Below, one piece after another: positions 1-9,284 of a stretch of DNA of 64,000 nucleotides. Within the stretch, counting starts at the first letter, position 1, and the number at the start of each line of letters is the position of its first letter. The notes under the pieces are model-generated. The model saw nothing but the letters and a program-made list of their open reading frames with translations. It had not been told where the DNA came from and did no database searches. Source of the DNA: Rhizodiscina lignyota (Eukaryota; Ascomycota; Dothideomycetes; Aulographales; Rhizodiscinaceae); contig ML978121.1 of NCBI GenBank assembly GCA_010015805.1, forward strand, positions 1,674,001 to 1,738,000, in the 5' to 3' direction. Position numbers and translations under genes: made by a program.

Positions 1-2
1 TG

Positions 3-65
3 CTACCCGCCATTGATTAACTTTTCTGGCTCGCTCCTACCCGCCATTGATTAACTTCTCTGGCT
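3..65. repeat. Two-copy direct repeat, 29-bp unit
   Basis: Positions 3-31 and 37-65 are the same 29-base unit beginning CTACCCGCCATTG, with one difference (T or C near the end). The period is 34 bases. It lies at the window edge in non-coding DNA, so a longer array may extend to the left. Confidence 0.85.
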
Positions 66-503
66 TGGCCTCGGCTGGTAAGCTGGATAGGTACTATATA
101 GACATCGAAGAACTATTCTTGAATTGAACTCCTAGCCTTAGATGTGTGCTATATACATGTGCAGGCCTCCCGTGAGGCGCCAGATGATGAGGCGATTGAA
201 CCACAAAACGTACTTGCCTAAATGATATCGGTGCTAGCCTAAGACTCCATGCCCTTCCTTACTATCAAATAAGCTCAGGGCAATCGTAGAATAAACTATC
301 TCAAGATCATTAATGCAAGTTTTTAATTATGCAACACGCTTCGACGGCTATTGGGTTAAGCGTCTGTGGGATGAACAAATGCAACACATTTCTATTTCTA
401 GTCACTTCCTCAGCGTAACTATTCACTCGGTAAGAGGACAGGGACGAAGAATGTATTGCATCGTGGCAGGGTCTCGATATTTGCGTTCCTACCTCGCCGG
501 AAA
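66..503. other. Intergenic, no gene seen
   Basis: Only short unconvincing reading frames occur here. It ends at the stop codon of the small membrane protein on the minus strand. I see no RNA gene or other repeat. Confidence 0.6.
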
Positions 504-989
504 TTAAGCCTCCTCTTTAGTATCACCCTCTGGAAAACCCACACTCAAATTGCCCCTTCCCCAAACAAAAAACAACAACACACAGCTGACACTTAGCGCG
601 TAGCTGAAGGGATAGGGGGGATAGTTACTCAAAAAGCCAAATATTCCCACTAAGACGCATGACAAAGTATCTGGAGTCCACCAAATATCGACCACATCCA
701 TCACTCTGCATAGCGGCAGCATTCTATATGCCAGCAAGAAGCAGGCCACCAGTCCCAGAGGACATATTACCCAGTTGAACTCGAGGATGCGAAAGAGTTT
801 TTCCGACCTCTTCACAAGGAACTCGTCCACCCCCTCTGGACGTGGGTTGGGAATATCTTGAATCTTCCTCGGAATAGCATTGTCATCGCCTGCGACCTGG
901 AATCTTTGCAGTATGATCCCGTTCGGATCCTCGATCTGATTTGTCGTAATCTGATAATCGGCCATAGCCTGAGGCTCAGGTTTATTCAT
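504..989 (-). CDS. Hypothetical small membrane protein (161 aa)
   Basis: Single exon with an ATG start at 989. I do not recognise a family. The first 80 residues are polar and include a proline-rich stretch (DIPNPRPEGVDEF). Hydrophobic segments follow at about residues 73-92 (WVICPLGLVACFLLAYRML) and within about 108-150 (two stretches around a YPPYPF turn), so two or three membrane passes are likely. The tail is acidic (EGDTKEEA). The pattern of a polar cytosolic domain followed by membrane segments is common in fungal orphan membrane proteins. An intron could change the model, but none is needed. Function is unknown. Confidence 0.55.
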   Translation of the reverse strand: MNKPEPQAMADYQITTNQIEDPNGIILQRFQVAGDDNAIPRKIQDIPNPRPEGVDEFLVKRSEKLFRILEFNWVICPLGLVACFLLAYRMLPLCRVMDVVDIWWTPDTLSCVLVGIFGFLSNYPPYPFSYALSVSCVLLFFVWGRGNLSVGFPEGDTKEEA

Positions 990-1345
990 GTTGGTCGTGT
1001 TTCTCGTGATATCTGAATATAAACTTCTTAAAATGGCAACTCTTTCTTGGCTCTGACACTACGGTATATTTGAAAAGGAAGTTGACACCGCGGCTTGAAG
1101 CGAAGAAGAGGAATCGGCAGCGATTTTATAATTGCTAAGGTAACTATTCCTCCGCCATGACGTCGGCACTGTTGGTAACCTGACCGTTGTACAGCGCTTA
1201 GGATCGCAGATCAACTGGCCAGAGAATGAAACATCGACGTATGTTTAGAAGCGAAACTAAGATTGATGATTCCTTATCGACGTGCCAATTTTTCTCTACG
1301 TGAGGCGGCGGGACTCTGTTACACCACAAACACCGAGACCTTCAT
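990..1345. other. Intergenic, probable promoter of the small membrane protein
   Basis: This stretch lies between the start of the minus-strand membrane-protein gene and the stop of the alcohol dehydrogenase gene on the same strand. No reading frame or repeat of note. Confidence 0.5.
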
Positions 1346-2470
1346 TCACGACATATCAATCACAAGTTTTCCGCCAGCGCCTTTATGGTAGTCTTCCACC
1401 AGTTCATTGAGCTTTGCCAGCGGATAGGTTCTCTTCACAGCTTTGACCTGGTGCTCCGCGGCGAATTTCAGCATTTCTCGCAAAAGCCTGTTGCTTCCAA
1501 CCAAACTGCCTTCAAAAGAGATTTGCCGAAACACGATGTCTCTTGAGGATATGTTGAAACCCTTCTCTGGGAATGAAACAACGATACACTTTCCACGATT
1601 GCGAAGTAGCTTGACAGCGTAGTCGAAAGCTTGCTGACTTTCGGGCAAGATGATGACAGCATCGAGACCCATTTCACTCCTTTCGGTCTTTCCCATTTCA
1701 CGACCAAGCTCTTGCACCACGCTCTCTGGATCTTCAGTTCTGGCGTCTATCAGCTTCGAGCCAGTGTTTAGAGACATTGCCAGTTCGAGTGGCTTGTCAG
1801 CAGCATCGATGCCGAAGACTTTGAGGCCCATCTTCGTCGCAAATTGCAGGCCTAGATGACCCAAACCGCCACCACAGCCCGATATTCCCACACTCTGTCC
1901 TGGCTTGAGGTTACACTTTATTAGTGCCGAATATATTGTGACGCCAGCGCACATAAGCGGAGCGACATCGACACAGTCCAAGCCCTGGGGTATTGGCGCC
2001 ACCTGCCTTGCATCGACGACCGCGTACTCTCGAAAACCGCCGGGTCCGCTCACTCCATTGTTAGCTGACTTTGGACAATAGACGGAATAGCCTGCTGCAT
2101 CACTATATGGGGTGCTCTCGTCAAGGCACTCAGCACAGGCCCCACAGGGGTGAAAGGCCCGGCCGGGGACTCCCAATCTCGTGCCTGGAGGGAACTGTTT
2201 CGCGGTTTCCGAAGCATTGGAAGGCAGATACACCACGCGGCCTGCGAATTCGTGACATCCCACGTGCGGGAATGATGCTGGGTTTGGAGGCATAAGCCCG
2301 GCGGCAAGAACGGCGTCTGTGTGACAGTAGCTCGCAGCGTCTACTTTGATAAGAATGTCGTACGGCGATGAACATGTTGGCACTTCTGTTTCCCTGAAAT
2401 TGTATGGTTGGTTGAATGCGTCAAGGAATTGCGCCTTCATGATGCGCGGTGGTTCTTCTGTAGCCGCCAT
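1346..2470 (-). CDS. Zinc-dependent alcohol dehydrogenase (MDR superfamily)
   Basis: Single exon, 374 aa from the ATG at 2470. The frame stays open upstream but has no earlier ATG, and a second Met lies ten residues in. The GroES-like domain carries catalytic zinc residues Cys49 (SYCHTD) and His73-Glu74 (GCHE). The structural-zinc lobe begins CGACAEC (Cys109, 112, 115), but the next Cys (132) is 16 residues on instead of the usual 7, so the lobe has an insertion. A Rossmann fold follows, with a glycine-rich SGCGGGLGHLG loop, consistent with NAD(P)-dependent oxidation of a primary or secondary alcohol. Fungal cytosolic ADHs of this type are about 350 aa. Substrate cannot be read from sequence. 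It sits beside a hydroxyacid dehydrogenase and a lactonase, suggesting use in catabolism of a small molecule. Confidence 0.9.
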   Translation of the reverse strand: MAATEEPPRIMKAQFLDAFNQPYNFRETEVPTCSSPYDILIKVDAASYCHTDAVLAAGLMPPNPASFPHVGCHEFAGRVVYLPSNASETAKQFPPGTRLGVPGRAFHPCGACAECLDESTPYSDAAGYSVYCPKSANNGVSGPGGFREYAVVDARQVAPIPQGLDCVDVAPLMCAGVTIYSALIKCNLKPGQSVGISGCGGGLGHLGLQFATKMGLKVFGIDAADKPLELAMSLNTGSKLIDARTEDPESVVQELGREMGKTERSEMGLDAVIILPESQQAFDYAVKLLRNRGKCIVVSFPEKGFNISSRDIVFRQISFEGSLVGSNRLLREMLKFAAEHQVKAVKRTYPLAKLNELVEDYHKGAGGKLVIDMS

Positions 2471-3133
2471 TGCCTGAGTGGTGTTACGAATCGTGAAGGA
2501 GATAATGCACAGATGTCGGGCCAAATACTCGCGGTGCAAAATTGACGGAGTAGGAGTTTTACGTCGCTAACCGCGCTGCGCCGAACGTTAAAAAGCGATC
2601 ATGTTGATTTTGATAGCAACGTTCTGATTTGGGAGGTGTGTCTTCCCGGCGGCGGGAGTATTCCCATGGCTTGCAAGCATCCGATGTCGGACGGTGAGTC
2701 GCGAGAATGTTGTTCTTTTCGTATCGCGACTTAGATTTTAAAGATCACACAGATTTCATAATGCCCTCTACAGGCTCTATCAGAGGTATTCATTCAGCCT
2801 TTTTGCAACCCCTTTGTGCTGACGATGCCGCTAGCGTCATAGCCCACGGTGTATATCAGGATTTTCTCTTCTTTCACAGATTTTCCCTTCTTTCATAGAT
2901 TTTCTCTCTTTCAATTAATTTGTTCAGGGCACTCCTGGGTCTTCGTTTGTTGGGTGCTTGAGCCTTGACAGGTGGGAGAGTGAATGTGGAGATGGACAGG
3001 ACACGGAGGTGAAGAGACGGGATATTACAGCTCCTCTACCTTCAGCTGCTGGAATTTCACCACTCACGAACGGTTACAGACTCTAGGGACCCTTCGAACA
3101 AGGACCGATGATTTGGGAATACATTATTTGAGC
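2471..3133. other. Intergenic, promoter of the alcohol dehydrogenase
   Basis: About 660 bases upstream of the ADH start and downstream of the next gene's stop. Apart from the three-copy pyrimidine repeat at 2860-2915, nothing identifiable. Confidence 0.5.
2860..2915. repeat. Three tandem copies of a 19-bp pyrimidine-rich unit
   Basis: Units start at 2860, 2879 and 2898, each resembling GATTTTCTCTTCTTTCACA; the third has lost one base. All are strongly pyrimidine-rich on the plus strand. The array lies about 390 bp upstream of the ADH start, so it may be promoter-associated, or it may be simple slippage. Confidence 0.8.
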
Positions 3134-4304
3134 TTACTGCCACCCTCCACCAGGTTTCTTCACACTTTCGTTCAGCCATTTATATACGACTCTAGCGTCC
3201 TTCCCAGCGTATCTCGGATCAGCTGACGCCTCCTCGAACGCCTCCATCGTCGGTTTATCCAGAATGTGCCTTGCACCAACCATCTCGGCCAGATCAGTCC
3301 CCATCTGAAGCACCTTCTTGCACAGTTCTATCCGAAACCCACCCTCATAGTTACGACTAGCTGGCGCATTCGGGTGGATCCCAGGGACCGGATTCGAGTT
3401 GGATGTTATCCAGGTTTGGCCGCCGGACGAATTAATCACATCGGTTAGGAGCTTAAGATCCAGGCCCATCTTGTCTCCGATATTCAATGCCTCAGAGGAA
3501 GCAAGACTGACGACTGCGGAGATGTAGTTATTTATCACCTTGAAAGCAGTGCCAGCACCGACGTCTCCGCAGAGAAAGATATTGTCCGAACGTCCCATGT
3601 GAGACAAGACTGCCTTGATTTCGGGAAAAACCTCCTTCCTCGTCGACCCAACCATCAGACAGAGACTACCAGCCTCTGCTCCCATTGGGCCTCCAGACAC
3701 GGGGGAGTCAATGAAGGTCAGGCGCATTCCTGTCGGTAGTTTGAATTCCGCTTCTTCGACAGCTTTACTGACTTCCAAAATTGTGGCGACTTCAATCGTC
3801 CCGCATTCCATCAGGATCTTTTTCTTGGAGCCAGAACTCATCGCTTTCACTGCACCAGCAATAATACCAGTCTTCGGATCTAGGTATACTGCTTTGACGG
3901 CTGGGCTGTCAGGAAGCATAGTGATGACCATATCCTAAAGTGAGCGTAAGCAGATGCCCCATCTCAACAGCGTTGAGGTGAATATACCGCGGCTTGAGCG
4001 GCCTCAAATCCATTCTCAACGACGTCGATTTCGCCTTTGCCTTTCATTTGTGACTGATATTTTGAGATTGCATCTTTTGATATGTCGCAAATGACGATCT
4101 TGTACGAAGAATCAATCTTGGAGCGGAGATTCACTGCCATGCGGTATCCCATGACACCAAGGCCTACGAAACACCATGTTAATCGGATATTCTCAAGCGC
4201 AGGTGTACAACAACTTCTAAATGACCGTGATCCAACACTGAACTTTCTCGGAGGGCCAAATGGTTCTTACCAATGAAGGCAATGGTTTTAGCCGGGGTAG
4301 CCAT
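3134..4304 (-). CDS. 3-Hydroxyisobutyrate dehydrogenase-like beta-hydroxyacid dehydrogenase
   Basis: Three exons: 4304-4271, 4163-3988 and 3934-3134; 336 aa. Splicing rebuilds the N-terminal NAD-binding loop: exon 1 ends ...KTIAFIG and exon 2 begins LGVMGYRMAVNL, giving GLGVMG. The second junction restores AAQAADMVITMLP, as expected for the family. The substrate-binding signature DSPVSGGPMGAEAG and the catalytic-lysine region GTAFKVINNYIS are present, followed by the helical C-terminal dimerisation domain. The family oxidises beta-hydroxyacids such as 3-hydroxyisobutyrate (valine breakdown, mitochondrial) or related acids. The start here is short, with no obvious long mitochondrial presequence, so a cytosolic paralogue acting on another hydroxyacid is possible. 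It lies 416 bp from the lactonase gene on the same strand; a lactonase would yield a hydroxyacid, a plausible substrate. Confidence 0.92.
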
Positions 4305-4720
4305 CTTGAGTAAGGCGATCTGTGATCAGTCTATACGTCTTCAAGATTCACACACTCCTTTGGGAATGAGGATTGAAGTGTCGTCTGCATCTTGCATGTC
4401 TGCTCTGGGGTACTCCACTCCAAGGGAAGCGAAGTTGCCGTCCATGTCACGGGAATGGCAAACAACAACCCCGCACTCACAATGACCCATTATGAGAGCC
4501 GAGTATTGACACCGAGGAATCGCCCAATTTTACAGACTCACGAACTGGTTACATTCCGGTACAAGATTCCCGGAAGGTGCTGTTATATGCTTTCTGAACG
4601 CGGTGATCATCCGATTGGGCAGGATGAAGCTGATATTGATTGATGAGATACGTGCAGGACAATTGGATGGAGGCTGGAGTTTCTCAAATGTATTCAATTC
4701 ATATTTTATTTCCATACGCT
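4305..4720. other. Intergenic, promoter of the hydroxyacid dehydrogenase
   Basis: Separates the dehydrogenase start from the stop codon of the same-strand lactonase gene. Only unsupported short frames. Confidence 0.5.
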
Positions 4721-5731
4721 TCATATTGTCCCTGGGAAGAACTTATCCTTATTTTTCTCCCTCCACCCAATGTCATGAGCTACAATGACTTGAACTTGAG
4801 CGTTCTTCCCCAGGAAAGACTTGATCTGGTCGAGCGTCTTCGTTGCAGCTTGGGTGTCCATGTGCACAGTTCGTTGCCCACCGTGACCGTCATCATATGT
4901 GGCAATTCCCTTCTCTCCTTTCAGAATCCGCACATCATGACAGCAGTCGCCTCCCAAATACACCCAGCGGTCCTTGCCAATTCTGGCGAGCAGATTGACG
5001 TGGCCAATGATGTGGCCAGGGGCGTCAATGACCCAGACTGAACCGTCGCCGAAGAGGTCCAAAGCGTTCGGGAACCCTGCGAAAGACTGCCAGGTGTGGC
5101 CAGTCCGCCTCCCAGAAGCGATACTCTGGTCTCCCGAGCTCGTCGGTGGAAACTCAAACGTAGCCACCGTCGGAAGCAAGTCCTTATTGAATATCTCCGC
5201 TGGGTAGTGAGACCCTGCTCCGTTTTGGAGAACATGCAAAGTCCCACTGCCGACGAAGAATTTTGCGGTTTTATAGTCGCTTGGTGTACCGACATGATCC
5301 CAATGAACGTGGCTTAGAATGACAATGTCGATGTCAACATCCGGCTCCAGACCACCTGCTTGAAGACTTCCAGCACAATCGGGTTCCGTGATCACCGGTT
5401 GTCGGTTTGCAATGTGACTCGCCATTGCTGGCGTGTACTGTGTCAAGTCGCGCTTGAGGCCAAGGTCGAAAATTAGATTCATAGTGTCGCGGCCATTGTT
5501 CCCAAGGCTCGGATGCTGGATCAAGAAGCAAAGGGAAGGCACTGTAGCCCTCCTCTCTGGGTCCGCATCCGTGATGAAGAGATACTCCGGAAGAGTCAAA
5601 TGGCCGCCATCGAGCGCTGAGATGGTGACATATTTCTCATCTTCTTTCGCTGAAGGCAGCGAGTCGCCAGACTGAGATCCATTACCTGCCATGTTGACCC
5701 TTGGGTCCGCAGCTCCGGCGTTGTTGAGCAT
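4721..5731 (-). CDS. Metallo-beta-lactamase-fold hydrolase, lactonase-like
   Basis: Single exon, 336 aa, start taken at the ATG at 5731. The frame stays open to 5929, but a TATA-like run (TATGTATATATTAGAT, 5753-5768) lies just upstream of 5731, and the extra 66 residues look non-coding. The key motif is SHVHWDHVG (HxHxDH dinuclear-zinc site). Further expected ligands are visible: APGHIIGH after a WVIDAPG strand, the YLGGDCCHD aspartate, and AHDIGW near the C-terminus. This is the layout of AHL-lactonase-like and fungal gamma-lactamase/lactonase members. It should open a lactone or lactam ring to the hydroxy- or amino-acid; the actual substrate is unknown. It is divergent from the carboxymuconolactone-decarboxylase gene across 421 bp, so joint control is likely. 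Confidence 0.88.
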   Translation of the reverse strand: MLNNAGAADPRVNMAGNGSQSGDSLPSAKEDEKYVTISALDGGHLTLPEYLFITDADPERRATVPSLCFLIQHPSLGNNGRDTMNLIFDLGLKRDLTQYTPAMASHIANRQPVITEPDCAGSLQAGGLEPDVDIDIVILSHVHWDHVGTPSDYKTAKFFVGSGTLHVLQNGAGSHYPAEIFNKDLLPTVATFEFPPTSSGDQSIASGRRTGHTWQSFAGFPNALDLFGDGSVWVIDAPGHIIGHVNLLARIGKDRWVYLGGDCCHDVRILKGEKGIATYDDGHGGQRTVHMDTQAATKTLDQIKSFLGKNAQVQVIVAHDIGWREKNKDKFFPGTI

Positions 5732-6152
5732 TATTGACTCCGCGTGCGGAGCTATGTATATATTAGATAAACGGCCCGAAGGTACCTTTGTGACTTTTGA
5801 TGCAACTTTATGTGCCGTTGTAAGAAACAAGACGCGCCCGTATCGTGATTCGCTGTTAAGTCCGCTAAGTACAAAAGTGGCTAAAGAAGTGCAGCCCGCT
5901 AGCCTTGAGTCACGTGATGGTCCGTGCACGTTAGATGCGCCTCACCACATCCTGCCATGAAGTCTGTTCCTTGCAGAATGGGCCCGACTGCGGAGCCAAA
6001 GCCGACAAGGGGATGGCTCGCGGGGAAGCCGTCAGCTTAAAGGGATCGATACAACCGACACGTACCGAAGTGATTTATGAGTCTAAGGACGCTTGTGAGA
6101 GACGGGACACGCCAATTCAGAAACCCGCGTATTCGCCCCGTTCAAAATAAGA
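5732..6152. promoter_or_regulatory. Divergent promoter between lactonase and decarboxylase genes
   Basis: This 421-bp gap is bounded by two start codons on opposite strands. A TATA-like run lies near 5753-5768 for the minus-strand gene. A perfect 8-bp palindrome TCACGTGA (5910-5917, an E-box core CACGTG) lies close to the middle. Shared regulation is inferred from position only. Confidence 0.6.
5910..5917. promoter_or_regulatory. E-box palindrome TCACGTGA
   Basis: CACGTG cores are bound by basic helix-loop-helix factors (Cbf1/Pho4 class) in fungi. A single copy in a divergent promoter is suggestive only. Confidence 0.4.
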
Positions 6153-7001
6153 ATGGCATCATCAAGCGAGCTGAAGCAGCAATTTGAGGCCGAGCTCGGC
6201 AAAGAAGCTTGGAATGAAGGTTGGGAAGCAATGCTGAGATTCAGTCCGGAGGCATTCAAGACCAGTCTCGAACTGCATGCCGTTCCGAAGCGAAAGCAGC
6301 ATCTATCTCGAAAGATACAAGCTCTCCTAGCTTTGTCCGTAGATGCTTCGGCGACACATCTCTACGTTCCCGGGATCCAGGAGAAGGTCAAAGCAGCTCT
6401 CAGAGCCGGGGCAAGCGTCGCCGAAATCACTGAGGTAATTGAGTGCACATCAACATTGGGTGTTCATGCTTGCAACATAGGCGTTCCTTTACTTGTGGAA
6501 GTCATGAGAGAGGAGGGAGTTTACGATATCCATCCAGCTGCAGGACAGATGGACGAGAAAAAGGAGAAACTCAAGGAAGAATTTACGAGAAACAGAGGCT
6601 ACTGGCATACCTTTTGGGAGGACTTCTTGAAGCTGGATCCGGAATTTTTTGAAGCGTATATGAACTTTTCAAGCGTGCCTTGGGTAAAGGATGTCAATGG
6701 CGATGGAAAGGGCGGAGGAGTATTAGAGCCGAAGGTGAGAATCGCTTGTACAATGCCTCAGTTTGCCTCTAACGACGTGGTACAGGTCAAAGAGCTTATA
6801 TATTGCGCGTTCGATGTTGCTGCTACTCACCTGTATCAGCCGGGACTCAAGCTTCACATGCGAAACGCTCTTCGATACGGAGCTTCACCAGAGGAGATCA
6901 TGGAGGTCCTCGAAATTGCTACGGCGCTCAGTTTGCACACCGAAGAAACGGCATTTCCGATTCTTGCTCAGTGTGTAGATGACAATGCAGGCAAGCAATG
7001 A
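6153..7001 (+). CDS. Tandem carboxymuconolactone decarboxylase (CMD)/AhpD-like protein
   Basis: Single exon, 282 aa. Two copies of the all-helical CMD fold are visible. The first is at about residues 35-115, with SVDASATHLYVPGIQEKV and a later GVHACN. The second is at about residues 200-275, with AFDVAATHLYQPGLKLHM, GASPEEIMEVLE and SLHTEE. The repeated ATHLY-x-PG segment shows the internal duplication. Bacterial CMDs decarboxylate gamma-carboxymuconolactone, while AhpD members are CxxC-dependent peroxidases. No CxxC is present here, so a peroxidase role is unlikely. Whether it decarboxylates a lactone is inference, but pairing with a divergent lactonase fits successive steps on a lactone intermediate. 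The start is the first ATG, closely following an AAAATAAGA leader. Confidence 0.88.
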   Translation: MASSSELKQQFEAELGKEAWNEGWEAMLRFSPEAFKTSLELHAVPKRKQHLSRKIQALLALSVDASATHLYVPGIQEKVKAALRAGASVAEITEVIECTSTLGVHACNIGVPLLVEVMREEGVYDIHPAAGQMDEKKEKLKEEFTRNRGYWHTFWEDFLKLDPEFFEAYMNFSSVPWVKDVNGDGKGGGVLEPKVRIACTMPQFASNDVVQVKELIYCAFDVAATHLYQPGLKLHMRNALRYGASPEEIMEVLEIATALSLHTEETAFPILAQCVDDNAGKQ

Positions 7002-7044
7002 TTAACTAGATACCTTTCAATGCTATTCCTTGGATGGCCTCATT

Positions 7045-8042
7045 CTACTCCTCTTTGGTGAAGCCGAATGACTTATCCTCGCCCCATGTTGGATTCTCAA
7101 TTGGCTTATTCACCCACCACTTCCTCAAGAAGTCCTCGATCGACACAGGCCTGACTTCCGGGCACAACTGGTTCAATGTCGGCTTCATCTCGAAGCCACC
7201 TTTTGCGATGCAAATCCTGGCCTGGTTATAGAACCTCTTCTGTGGGACCTCGGCCATCTTTTCCATGTCCTCAATTGTGTTCGTTCTGACGAGCATCTTC
7301 TCACCGCCCCTGACCTTCTCGATCATCTTCACTACGTCGATGTAGCTCGCGTCGTCCCCACTCATCATACTCTCAGCTGGCCATTTCTCGAGATCAAGGC
7401 TCGCCACGACGAAGCGACAAATATCATTGATCTCCGTGTACGTGACCTTGGTTGTTCCGTCTCCTGGCAAGTCTGCTGTGCCGGCTGTCATGTTGATCAC
7501 AAAGTTCCACGGACGAAGACCAGCCAATGCCTCATCGTTGTGAGGCGCCAGCAGGTTCATGAACAGGCCACAAGAGTAACGTGTGTATTCCGTACCACTA
7601 CGTTGAACAGCCTCCCAAGCAGGGATCTTAAAGCGGTACTAAAATGCAGAACAAGTTAGCACAACTCTAGACTTCATCTTTACACCACAAGATAACCGAC
7701 CAGATCAACGCCTTCATAGGAGCCATGTGCAAATTCAGAGGGCGCAAACCGCTTGACCCCCGCAACACGAGCAGCTTCGATCACTGCGAGTTGGGGATCA
7801 GATTCAGTGAGAACAGCGCCGGCGCCCATACAGCTGATAACAGTATGAACACCAGTGAGGACTTGAACAAGCTCTCCCTGGTTGCTGTAGTCTACAACGC
7901 AGACATTGACACCAAGCGCAGAGAGCTCCGGCTTTGCTGACCGTGAGAGAAGTGTGATGGTATGCTTCTTTGACTTTACGAGATGATGGAGAAGGGTAAG
8001 GCCAAACCCGGAGCTTGCACCAGCAAGTGCTACGTGTACCAT
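7045..8042 (-). CDS. NmrA/isoflavone-reductase-like NAD(P)-binding protein
   Basis: Two exons, about 8042-7701 and 7638-7045, giving about 311 aa. The start at 8042 (MVHVALAGASSGFG) places the NAD(P)-binding loop at the N-terminus as the family requires; the upstream in-frame extension has no family character. Later features are ISCMGAGA, the catalytic-type segment KRFAPSEFAHGSYEG, and TRYSCGLFMN after the junction. The acceptor TTTTAG is clear. The donor is ambiguous: GTCGGT at 7700 gives GVDLYRFKIPAWE, the best family match, while a weaker GTGTAA donor would add four residues. The family includes reductases of phenolic compounds and NAD(P)-sensing regulators. The gene is convergent with the CMD gene, 43 bp apart. 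Confidence 0.85.
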
Positions 8043-9017
8043 GTTGGTCTGGCTGGAACGTAAAGCAAATCGAGAGTGCTGGAAAAGCTGAAAAAACTCA
8101 AACAGATGAGAATTTGCGATAACATAGTGCAATGAATGAAACAAGCCCCTTTGTCCATTTATACTTCCCCTTCTCGGAGATACTCCAAGCTGTCGCCGTC
8201 CTTGAGTAACACTACATGAGCCTCCAATTGATAATCTTAACAGCGACGGAGTTAGAGAGAGCTTATGATTCGCCAAAGCCCTCCAAACGAAGATATTTTT
8301 GCGATAGCTCTGTAGTCAAAGCAGATGTTGTCTGTTGATTGCAATGTCAGGGAGGAGGTTGGGTGGCGGCACCAGCCAATCAGGGCCAGGTCGGTACGAC
8401 AAACGACCCGAAAACCTGCTCACCCGGGGGCTCCTTCGGCCCATCGTGAGGGGTTTTCGAGAGGAGACAGCGCTGGTGTATTATCTTTCCTGTACTCTCT
8501 CTACATTTGCTCTTTTTCCAAGGCCAAAATCTTTCGCTCCAAGGTTATCTCCTCGTCCTGCTGCTTTGGACTCCAAACTCTGTTTGTAACGTCGTGCGTC
8601 CTTAGGACATTGAAAGTCCAGTCCGCTGTGGGGTTATCGTACGGGGTACTCCGCAGATTACCGACGGACGGGGTGTAAGAGCTGCTTGCGATCATTAGGC
8701 GTTCCTTATCGTGCAACTTGCCCGGTGACCAAACATTCTGTCCTCCTCAGGCTTGCTTTAGGAATTTCATATCGAAATTATGTCTTGCAAATGCTCCAAC
8801 AGTCTCATGATTGGCCTGTTTCATCTGGAAGCTCTCTCTCCAAATTGACGATAATTCCTACTCTTCTTCGATTGACTTTCTTGTCGAGCAGTTCTGTGAA
8901 CAACGAATCTAATCTGCTTGAAAGAATCTGTTTTGATGTCATCTAGCATCGAGTCCAGTCCAATCACTTGAGCTTACTAAAATCCATCTGCTTCAAGGTC
9001 ATATTCATTACACGCGG

Positions 9018-9047
9018 CCGCGGACGCTGAGGCCCGCGGACGCTGAG
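9018..9047. repeat. Two copies of a 14-bp GC-rich unit
   Basis: CCGCGGACGCTGAG occurs at 9018-9031 and 9034-9047, next to a GCGGCCGC run. Too short to assign a role. Confidence 0.7.
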
Positions 9048-9284
9048 AGCCGCTAGGTCACAGAGCAATGCTTACGCCGGTTTATATGTGAAGGCTACAT
9101 TTTTGCCAATTCGATAAGGCCCCAGCAAGCGTCCGGAGCGAGAAGCAACAAATTCTGGGAGTACGTATGATGGATGTGGCTGTGCTCGAATTAAAATTCT
9201 CCGTCGCAACATACATAACAGAAGGACTGATGAGTACGTTCCATATCATCCCCTCAACGTACAATTACTTCGAATCTCTTCAAC

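Noticed and set aside
4165-4270. Apparent frame breaks in the hydroxyacid dehydrogenase and several other genes
   Set aside because: All are resolved by short introns with proper donors, acceptors and matching phases, so they are not pseudogenes.
9018-9047. GC-rich repeat as a CRISPR-like or regulatory array
   Set aside because: Only two 14-bp units with a 2-bp gap; too little to claim a function.
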